Shown here: positions 53,002-59,061 of the stretch, piece by piece
Position numbering within the stretch: position 1 is the stretch's first letter
Layout: each line of letters starts with the position of its first letter
Assembly: GCA_021740745.1 (NCBI GenBank)
Contig: JAIOZF010000007.1
Span: 1 to 59,061 of the forward strand
From: Crocinitomicaceae bacterium
Lineage (GTDB): Bacteria > Bacteroidota > Bacteroidia > Flavobacteriales_D > Crocinitomicaceae
Reading direction: 5' to 3'
Length of the DNA: 59,061 nucleotides
Translations under genes and position numbers: made by a program
The notes under the pieces: model-generated
Seen by the model: the letters and a program-made list of their open reading frames with translations, nothing else
Told to the model about the DNA's origin: nothing
Database searches by the model: none

Positions 53002-54005
53002 TGTTTAAGCGTTTCTTTACTATCTTTTTACTACTTGCTGGTGTAACGGCTTTTGGCACCTTAGGATACTACATAATCGAAGGGTGGAATGCATTTGATT
53101 CATTTTACATGACGGTGATAACCGTTTCTACGGTCGGTTTTGGTGAGGTTCATGAGTTATCTACGGCAGGTCGTTTGTTTACTTCCTTTTTGCTTATAAC
53201 AAGTATTGGCTCATTTGCTTATGCAATTTCAACTTTTACGAATTACCTAATAGGAGGAGAGTATACTTTATCTTTGAAAGAATATAAACTGAATAAAAAA
53301 CTTTACAAAATGAAAGATCATATTATCATTTGTGGATTTGGACGTGTTGGCAGACAAGTGGCGGAAGACCTACTTTTCTGTGAAAAGGATTTTGTAATTA
53401 TTGAGAAAGATGAGATTATTATTTCTGAATACAGCAAGAATCCTAAGTATATTTTTATTAAGGGTGATTCAACAAAGGATAATGTTTTTGAGAGGGCAGA
53501 GATAACAAAAGCGCGCGCTGTTATTTCTTGTTTACCTGAAGATGCAGACAATGTATACGTTGTACTTACTGCTAGAGAAAAATGCTCTAATATTGAAATA
53601 ATTGTCAGAGCAACAAGTTCAGAAGCCGTTTCGAAGTTAAAGATGGCAGGTGCTAATCAAGTGATTCTTCCCGCTGCTATTGGTGGATCTCATATGGCAT
53701 CACTAATTACCAATCCTACCGTAAGCGAATTCATGAACATGGTCAAAACAGAAGGAACAACTGGTGTTAACATAGAATCAATTTCATTTAACGAATTGCC
53801 CGCAGAATTTCAAAACAAAACAATTGGTGAGCTTGAAGTAAAAAGGCAAACAGGCGTAACAATAATTGGATTCAAAACACCAAGCGGAGAATATATAATT
53901 AATCCCGACTGGAGCCTAAAAGTTTTACCGCAATCACAACTTTTTGTATTGGGTTCTACCGAACAAATTGAGAACTTTAATAAGTTATTTGAAATACATC
54001 AATAA
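53001..54005 (+). CDS. Two-helix K+ channel with RCK (TrkA-N/TrkA-C) domains
   Basis: A 334-residue membrane protein with two helices (~3-25 and ~60-82) flanking a pore loop with the selectivity filter TVGFG (44-48), a variant of the usual TVGYG. A cytoplasmic RCK part follows: TrkA-N with GFGRVG (112-117) for nucleotide or ion binding (~105-225) and TrkA-C (~250-334). Such channels conduct potassium under control of ligand binding to the RCK ring. The protein is in a tightly overlapped run: PspC before it, an RmlD-like gene after it, each sharing one base. Confidence 0.9.
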   Translation: MFKRFFTIFLLLAGVTAFGTLGYYIIEGWNAFDSFYMTVITVSTVGFGEVHELSTAGRLFTSFLLITSIGSFAYAISTFTNYLIGGEYTLSLKEYKLNKKLYKMKDHIIICGFGRVGRQVAEDLLFCEKDFVIIEKDEIIISEYSKNPKYIFIKGDSTKDNVFERAEITKARAVISCLPEDADNVYVVLTAREKCSNIEIIVRATSSEAVSKLKMAGANQVILPAAIGGSHMASLITNPTVSEFMNMVKTEGTTGVNIESISFNELPAEFQNKTIGELEVKRQTGVTIIGFKTPSGEYIINPDWSLKVLPQSQLFVLGSTEQIENFNKLFEIHQ

Positions 54006-54886
54006 TGAGAATTCTAATCACAGGGTCAAATGGATTGCTGGGACAAAAATTGGTTCAACAGTGCCTCAAGCGAAAAATCAACTTTTTGGCAAGCTCAAAA
54101 GGAGGAAATAGAAATATTGATTGTCCAGAGGAAAATTATCGTTCACTTGACATCTGTGATGTAAATAATATTGATAACGTTTTTGACTCCTTTAAACCCA
54201 CGCATGTAATTCATACAGCTGCAATTACCAATGTTGATTATTGTGAAGAAAATCCAGAAGAATGTGAACAGGTAAATATTTTGGCTACCCAACTATTATT
54301 TGAAGCGGCTCAAAAGTTTAAAGCACATTTTCAGCTTCTTTCTACAGATTTTGTTTTTGATGGTCAGAAAGGTAATTATGAAGAAACGGACGAGCCTGCA
54401 CCTTTAAGCGTGTATGCGAAATCAAAAGTTGATGGAGAGAATTTGTTATTGAAGTCTACCAGCGATAATTGGTCAATCGTTCGAACCATCATCGTATATG
54501 GTATAGGTAATAATCTTTCGCGTTCGAATATTATTTGCTGGGCAAAAGATGTTTTGACCAAGGGACAAGAAATAACGATTGTTGACGATCAATTTCGAGC
54601 ACCTACATGGGCAGACGATTTAGCATGGGCATGTTTACGAATATGTGAATTAAATGAAAAAGGTATTTTTCATATTTCAGGTCCTGAAACGATGTCGATT
54701 TTTGACTTGGTTATTACAGTTGCGAATCACTTTAATTTACCAACTGATAAAGTAAAATCAATTTCAAGTTCACAATTAAATCAAGCTGCAAAAAGGCCGC
54801 CTAAGACTGGTTTTAATCTAATGAAATCGCATGATAAATTGGGCTATTCCCCAAAAACATTAGAAGAAACACTTGATTTTATTTAA
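54005..54886 (+). CDS. rmlD: dTDP-4-dehydrorhamnose reductase-like SDR
   Basis: A 293-residue extended SDR with GSNGLLG (7-13) and the catalytic YAKSK (Tyr137, Lys141). The central STDFVFDGQKGNYEETDEP segment is typical of RmlD, which reduces dTDP-4-keto-rhamnose to dTDP-rhamnose with NAD(P)H. The context (K+ channel and symporter genes) is not a sugar operon, so a related sugar-nucleotide or other reductase is possible. Start shares one base with the channel stop. Confidence 0.75.
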   Translation: MRILITGSNGLLGQKLVQQCLKRKINFLASSKGGNRNIDCPEENYRSLDICDVNNIDNVFDSFKPTHVIHTAAITNVDYCEENPEECEQVNILATQLLFEAAQKFKAHFQLLSTDFVFDGQKGNYEETDEPAPLSVYAKSKVDGENLLLKSTSDNWSIVRTIIVYGIGNNLSRSNIICWAKDVLTKGQEITIVDDQFRAPTWADDLAWACLRICELNEKGIFHISGPETMSIFDLVITVANHFNLPTDKVKSISSSQLNQAAKRPPKTGFNLMKSHDKLGYSPKTLEETLDFI

Positions 54887-54927
54887 GTACAAAGAAAAAT
54901 ACTATATTCGTCAATCAAAATAAAAAT

Positions 54928-56709
54928 ATGGCAAAAGCACAAGCAGCAGGTTGGGGTTCGAGAGTTGGTTTGATTTTAGCAATGGCAGGTAACGCTGTTG
55001 GATTAGGTAACTTTCTTCGATTTCCTGTGCAGGCAGTAGAAAACGGAGGTGGTGCGTTCATAATTCCTTACCTTGTTTGTTTCCTTTTGATGGGAATTCC
55101 GCTGTTGTTCGTAGAATGGTCGGTTGGTCGTTTTGGTGGTCGTTCGGGTCATCACTCCACGCCATTTATTATGGATGCCATGGACCGAAGAAAACTCTGG
55201 AAGTATATTGGCGTATTCGGAATATTTACAAATATTGCTGTTGCCGCATATTATTGTTATTTAGAATCATGGACACTTTCTTATGTGTACCATACAGTGG
55301 TAGATACATTTAGTGGTCAAACACAAGGCCAGGTTGCTGGACATTTTAATAGTTATGTGTCGCTTTCATCAGCTGAACCCATTATATTTTGGGTGATATG
55401 TTTACTACTTAATACTTGGATTTTATCTCGTGGACTTAGCGGTGGAGTTGAAAAAGTGGCAAAAATAGGAATGCCATTACTTATTATTTTTGGAGCATTT
55501 CTAGCGTACAAAGCAATCACGATTCAAGGTGGACAACAAGGAGCTTTATTTGATGGTGTTAAAGGATTAGATTTTTTATGGACCCCTAAATTTGACACCA
55601 TTTGGGAACCTAAAGTATGGTTGGCTGCAGCCGGACAAATTTTCTTTACCCTTTCAATCGGAATGGGTTCAATTCAATGTTATGCCTCTTACGTTCGATC
55701 TAAAGATGATGTAGCGTTGAATGCTATGTCTGCTGGTTGGATGAATGGTTTCGTTGAAGTGGTATTAGGTTCATCGATAATTATTCCAATTGCAGTAGGG
55801 TATTTTGGTATCGATGGAATGAAGGAATTATTAAGCGAAGGTGGTGGACTTGGTCTTGGGTTTAAAACATTACCTTATTTATTTGAACAGTGGGGAGGAG
55901 TGCTTGGAGTCGTTGCGGGTGTAGCTTGGTTCGGTTTGCTGTTTTTTGCAGGTGTTACTTCCTCTCTAGCAATGGGAACTCCTGTTATGGGCTTTTTGAA
56001 AGATGAATTTGGTTGGAAAGAGAAGAATGCAGCGTGGATGTTCGGAGGAATAGTTTTCCTTTTAGGCTTACCAACAGTGTTGTTCTTTAATAATGGCGTT
56101 TTTGATGAATACGATTATTGGGCTGGAACGGTATCTCTAGTGATTTTTGCGTTCATTGAAATTATATTGTTTGCATGGATTTTTGGAATGGACCGTGGAT
56201 GGAAAGAAATCACGATGGGTGCGGATATTAAAGTGCCAATCATTTTTAAATATATCATAAAGTATGTTACTCCTTTGTTATTAGGATGGGTATTGTATAA
56301 CAGCTTGCCAGGCATATGGGATACAATATCTCACAAAGGCTCAAAAGAGAAAATTGCTTTCTATGAAAATAAGGAGGCAATAGAGAAGAAGATTGGTGAG
56401 CAACAGAAAAAACTTGATTCTTTTGTAGATTTCAATCCAGATTATTTAACCGAGAAATATTCAGATGAAAAAATTGAATCAAATCGTGATTTATCTGTAA
56501 TTACATATTTTACAGTTAAAAAGCAACGTGCACTTTTAAAATTGATGAAAGATGAGTCATTTAGAAAAGAAAGCATTGCTGCCGAAGAGAAAACTAAATT
56601 ATTTAAGAACCTTAGTAGAGCATTATTACTTGGATTATGGTTAATTATTGCCTACTTTGTTTATGTAGCTTATAAAAAAAGAATTAAAGAAGGGAGGTTG
56701 ACAGTATGA
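54928..56709 (+). CDS. Sodium:neurotransmitter symporter family (NSS) transporter
   Basis: A 593-residue transporter of the NSS/SNF family that couples Na+ to amino-acid uptake. The family signature GNAVGLGNFLRFP is at 21-33 and a WVICLLLNTWILSRG helix follows; hydrophobic segments suggest about 12 membrane helices. Before the last helix there is a long charged, coiled-coil-like cytoplasmic stretch (~470-560, KEAIEKKIGEQQKKLDSF). The gene overlaps a small accessory subunit (ATGA). A likely substrate is an aliphatic amino acid, from the resemblance to MetP-type systems; not proven. A -7-like TATATTCG (54903-54910) is upstream. Confidence 0.88.
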   Translation: MAKAQAAGWGSRVGLILAMAGNAVGLGNFLRFPVQAVENGGGAFIIPYLVCFLLMGIPLLFVEWSVGRFGGRSGHHSTPFIMDAMDRRKLWKYIGVFGIFTNIAVAAYYCYLESWTLSYVYHTVVDTFSGQTQGQVAGHFNSYVSLSSAEPIIFWVICLLLNTWILSRGLSGGVEKVAKIGMPLLIIFGAFLAYKAITIQGGQQGALFDGVKGLDFLWTPKFDTIWEPKVWLAAAGQIFFTLSIGMGSIQCYASYVRSKDDVALNAMSAGWMNGFVEVVLGSSIIIPIAVGYFGIDGMKELLSEGGGLGLGFKTLPYLFEQWGGVLGVVAGVAWFGLLFFAGVTSSLAMGTPVMGFLKDEFGWKEKNAAWMFGGIVFLLGLPTVLFFNNGVFDEYDYWAGTVSLVIFAFIEIILFAWIFGMDRGWKEITMGADIKVPIIFKYIIKYVTPLLLGWVLYNSLPGIWDTISHKGSKEKIAFYENKEAIEKKIGEQQKKLDSFVDFNPDYLTEKYSDEKIESNRDLSVITYFTVKKQRALLKLMKDESFRKESIAAEEKTKLFKNLSRALLLGLWLIIAYFVYVAYKKRIKEGRLTV

Positions 56710-56849
56710 GTACAGGCGCATTAATTATGGCTATCGGAACACAGGCTGTGTTTATAGTTGTTACAGGTTTTTTCTTTTACAAAGTTCTAACAATTAAACC
56801 TAATCCTGAACCAGATTCGTTTAATGATAACGATGAGGAGTCTAACTGA
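56706..56849 (+). CDS. MetS-like small subunit of the NSS transporter
   Basis: A 47-residue membrane peptide: MSTGALIMAIGTQAVFIVVT, then GFFFYKVLTIKP and an acidic tail. One helix spans ~5-26. It starts inside the last codons of the transporter gene (ATGA overlap), so translation is coupled. It resembles MetS, the accessory peptide required by the MetP methionine/alanine transporter of Corynebacterium, and other small NSS-associated peptides. Its size is below normal gene-calling thresholds, so it is easily missed. Confidence 0.75.
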   Translation: MSTGALIMAIGTQAVFIVVTGFFFYKVLTIKPNPEPDSFNDNDEESN

Positions 56850-56857
56850 ATCATTTC

Positions 56858-57739
56858 ATGAAAAATGAAAATCTGTTTTTTCTTTCTAAAAGAAGCAGAA
56901 GTGGTGTAATCGGTTTACTGGTTGTTGTTTTAATTATTGCTCTTGTCCCAAGGTTGTTAATGTCTCTTGAGAATAACAAAGAAATTGAGTTAACCATAAG
57001 CAAAGTATCACAAGAGGAAATTACCGAATTAAAGAATCAACGTTTATCGGCAAAAAGGAATTACAAAAGTAAGAGGAACAAATACAAAGTCCCTCCGACT
57101 AAATTTAATCCAAATACTTATTCGAAGAAAGACTGGGTTAATCTTGGGCTATCAGTTAAACAAGCTGATGTAGTGCTTCGTTTTACAGAAAGAGGTGTCT
57201 ACAATGAAACCGATTTTAAAAAGATTTTTGTAATTCCAAGTGAATTGTTCGCACTGATTAAAGATTCCATTGTTTATAGTGAAAAGCCAGCATATGTTGT
57301 GACTACCAACAGTAAAGTTGCAAACGAAAACAAGAAAAAAGTCGTAATTGATTTGAATACGGCTAGTCAAGAACAACTTGTTTCAATTCCTGGAATTGGA
57401 GAGTATGTCGCTGGCAGGATCATTAATTATCGCGAAAAACTTGGAGGATTTTTTAAAAAGGAACAATTGCTTGAAATCAATAAAGTAGATGTTGATTTAT
57501 ATTCACGCGTCGAAGGTTATTTCAAACTGAATGAGGGGGAATCACGAAAAATATCGATCAATACAGCAGATGCAAAGGAATTACAAGCCCATCCTTACAT
57601 TGATTGGAGTGTTGCTAATTCGATTGTGAAAATTCGCAATCAGAAAGAGAATAAGTATAAATCTATTGAGGAGATAAAAGTTTCTGTATTAATTGACGAA
57701 GAACTCTTTCAGAAAATAAAACCATACTTATCTTTGTAG
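56858..57739 (+). CDS. Membrane-anchored helix-hairpin-helix (ComEA-like) protein
   Basis: A 293-residue protein with one N-terminal membrane helix (~17-33, GVIGLLVVVLIIALVPRLLM), a basic linker (~60-85) and three helix-hairpin-helix units: ~88-145, ~165-225 (DLNTASQEQLVSIPGIGEYV, AGRIINYREKLGGF), and ~235-290 (SINTADAKELQAHP). The middle unit has the classic PGIG hairpin. HhH motifs bind DNA without sequence preference; ComEA uses them for DNA uptake. A role at the membrane in binding DNA is likely, competence itself unproven. It follows the small subunit by eight bases and apt starts two bases after its stop. Confidence 0.85.
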   Translation: MKNENLFFLSKRSRSGVIGLLVVVLIIALVPRLLMSLENNKEIELTISKVSQEEITELKNQRLSAKRNYKSKRNKYKVPPTKFNPNTYSKKDWVNLGLSVKQADVVLRFTERGVYNETDFKKIFVIPSELFALIKDSIVYSEKPAYVVTTNSKVANENKKKVVIDLNTASQEQLVSIPGIGEYVAGRIINYREKLGGFFKKEQLLEINKVDVDLYSRVEGYFKLNEGESRKISINTADAKELQAHPYIDWSVANSIVKIRNQKENKYKSIEEIKVSVLIDEELFQKIKPYLSL

Positions 57740-57740
57740 A

Positions 57741-58271
57741 ATGAAATTGTCAAAAAAATTAGAAACTACCATTCGTGATGTAGTCGATTTTCCAAAAGAA
57801 GGAATCGTGTTTAAGGATATATCAACAATTATGTTGGATGCAGAATTAAGTAACGAAATCGTTGAATCTCTTTACCAAAAACATAAAAATAATTCACTTG
57901 ATGCAATTGCTGGAATAGAAAGTAGAGGATTTTTATTCGGATTTCCTTTAGCAATGCGCTTAGGAATTCCATTTGTTTTGATTCGTAAACAAGGGAAATT
58001 ACCCTATAATAAAATCAGCCATTCATACGATTTAGAATATGGCAGTGCGGTAATCGAAATGCACACGGATGCTATTCAGTTGAACCAGCGTGTATTAATT
58101 CATGATGACCTTTTGGCTACTGGAGGATCAGCAGCGGCAGCGGCTGAATTAATCACGAAGTGTGGAGGTGAAATTGCTGGCTTTGATTTTTTAGTAACCC
58201 TAGATTTTCTTGAAGGGAAAGAAAAATTGAAAAACTATTCAGACAATATAACTAATTTAGTAGGCTTTTAA
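57741..58271 (+). CDS. apt: Adenine phosphoribosyltransferase
   Basis: A 176-residue purine-salvage enzyme that converts adenine and PRPP to AMP. The PRPP-binding motif is VLIHDDLLATGGSAAAA, with GIESRGFLFGFPLAMRLG for the base/loop and KLPYNKISHSYDLEYG for the flexible region. Length and motif order are standard. It starts two bases behind the HhH gene and lies 18 bases before the acyl-CoA dehydrogenase. Confidence 0.96.
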   Translation: MKLSKKLETTIRDVVDFPKEGIVFKDISTIMLDAELSNEIVESLYQKHKNNSLDAIAGIESRGFLFGFPLAMRLGIPFVLIRKQGKLPYNKISHSYDLEYGSAVIEMHTDAIQLNQRVLIHDDLLATGGSAAAAAELITKCGGEIAGFDFLVTLDFLEGKEKLKNYSDNITNLVGF

Positions 58272-58289
58272 AAATCAACCAAACTTAAC

Positions 58290-59061
58290 ATGAATTTTGA
58301 ATTAAACGAAAACCAAAAAATGATTGCCCAAATGGTGCGCGATTTCGCTGAAAAAGAAATCCGTCCAAATATGATGAAATGGGACCAAGATGAAATTTTC
58401 CCTATTGAAGCAATGAAAAAAATGGGCGAACTTGGATTACTTGGAATTTATATTCCAGAAGAATACGGTGGGTCAGGATTTGGTTATTTTGAATATGCAA
58501 CTGCACTTATGGAACTTGGTAAGGTTTGCGGTGGAGTTGGTTTGAGTGTTGCTGCTCACAATTCTTTGTGTACTGGACATATTTATTATCATGGTACGGA
58601 AGAACAAAAAAAGAAGTATTTACCGCTTTTAGCATCTGGAGATTGGATTGGAGCATGGGGTTTAACTGAACCTAACACGGGGTCTGATGCCATGCGTATG
58701 AAGACGACAGCAGTTAAAGAAGGAAACGAGTGGGTAATCAACGGTGCTAAAAACTGGATTACACATGGTTTGTCTGGCGATGTTGCGGTAGTGCTTGTTA
58801 GAACAGGTGAATTATTAGATAGCAACGGCATCACTGCATTCATTATAGAAAAAGGAACTCCAGGCTTTTCAGCTGTAAAAATTAAAGATAAATTTGGTGT
58901 TCGTGCAAGTGAAACAGCAGAATTGATTTTTGACAATGTACGAGTGCCTGAAAGCCAAGTTATCGGTCAAGTTGGAATGGGCTTTAAACAAGCAATGCAA
59001 ATCTTGGATCGTGGACGTATTTCTATTGCAGCGCTAAGTTGTGGAGTTGCACGTGGAGCGT
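58290..59061 (+). CDS. Acyl-CoA dehydrogenase, N-terminal part (cut by window end)
   Basis: The first 257 residues are present and the frame is open at the window end. It starts MNFELNEN, followed by the N-terminal helical domain (GLLGIYIPEEYGGSGFGYFE) and the middle beta-domain with the FAD-binding block WGLTEPNTGSDAMRMKT and NGAKNWITHG. The next conserved segment, ILDRGRISIAA, begins the C-terminal domain. Such enzymes oxidise the alpha-beta bond of acyl-CoAs and pass electrons to ETF. Chain-length specificity cannot be read here; short-chain (butyryl-CoA-type) is the closest impression. Confidence 0.92.
   Translation, partial: MNFELNENQKMIAQMVRDFAEKEIRPNMMKWDQDEIFPIEAMKKMGELGLLGIYIPEEYGGSGFGYFEYATALMELGKVCGGVGLSVAAHNSLCTGHIYYHGTEEQKKKYLPLLASGDWIGAWGLTEPNTGSDAMRMKTTAVKEGNEWVINGAKNWITHGLSGDVAVVLVRTGELLDSNGITAFIIEKGTPGFSAVKIKDKFGVRASETAELIFDNVRVPESQVIGQVGMGFKQAMQILDRGRISIAALSCGVARGA

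Noticed and set aside
1-59061. tRNA, rRNA, insertion sequences, prophage or integration sites
   Set aside because: I checked the spacers by eye and saw no cloverleaf, transposase, integrase or terminal repeat; short structured RNAs without obvious signals could still be missed.

Overview
The window reads as chromosomal DNA of a Bacteroidota bacterium, most likely order Flavobacteriales. The evidence is five proteins with type IX secretion (T9SS) C-terminal sorting domains, a PorP/SprF protein, a PorE-like OmpA protein, DUF6089, DUF2279 and DUF2851 genes, AT-rich spacers, starts without Shine-Dalgarno sequences, and several copies of the Bacteroidota -7 promoter element TAnnTTTG. I cannot name the genus. 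Genes are dense. No gap exceeds 300 bases (largest 31701-31943, 39005-39183, 40267-40450 and 17735-17921), and I found no tRNA, rRNA, IS element, prophage or CRISPR array.

Region 1 (1-5273, plus strand) is the end of a surface-polysaccharide locus: the C-terminus of a UDP-glucuronate decarboxylase-like SDR, a WbpD/WlbB-type acetyltransferase, a WlbA-type dehydrogenase, a UDP-sugar 6-dehydrogenase, RmlB and a PHP-type (CpsB/YwqE-like) phosphatase. A small palindromic repeat lies at 3305-3375. Region 2 (5283-11510) is a divergent pair of T9SS-exported proteins, one type B and one type A. Region 3 (11559-20245) holds pdxJ, a CBS-domain gene, nadK, a cyclophilin-FKBP fusion, DUF6089, DUF4139, a CrtI/CrtD-type carotenoid desaturase, a VOC protein and an unknown gene.

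Region 4 (20320-29811, minus strand) is the isoleucine/valine operon ilvE-ilvD-ilvB-ilvN-ilvC-ilvA, followed by arsC and speA behind their own promoter. In front of ilvE is a previously unlisted 14-codon leader peptide with six isoleucines, then mutually exclusive antiterminator and terminator pairings. This is a complete ribosome-mediated attenuator and the best regulatory discovery in the window.

Region 5 (29817-39004, minus strand) has a T9SS beta-helix protein and then a four-gene cassette: a 1333-residue repeat adhesin, PorP/SprF, a TPR protein and a membrane-bound LytTR regulator. The cassette could couple export of one surface protein to its own sensing. Region 6 (39184-45012) holds prfB (without the usual programmed frameshift), gcvH, tonB, a polytopic membrane protein fused to a YceI domain behind a perfect 24-bp palindrome, DUF2279 and a LOG-family protein.

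Region 7 (45069-59061, plus strand) holds a PASTA protein, a T9SS protein and an RluD-type synthase joined by 1-base overlaps, then a PorE-like protein, DUF2851, PspC, a K+ channel and RmlD. After these come a sodium:amino-acid symporter with a 47-residue MetS-like subunit, a helix-hairpin-helix protein, apt, and the start of an acyl-CoA dehydrogenase that runs off the end.
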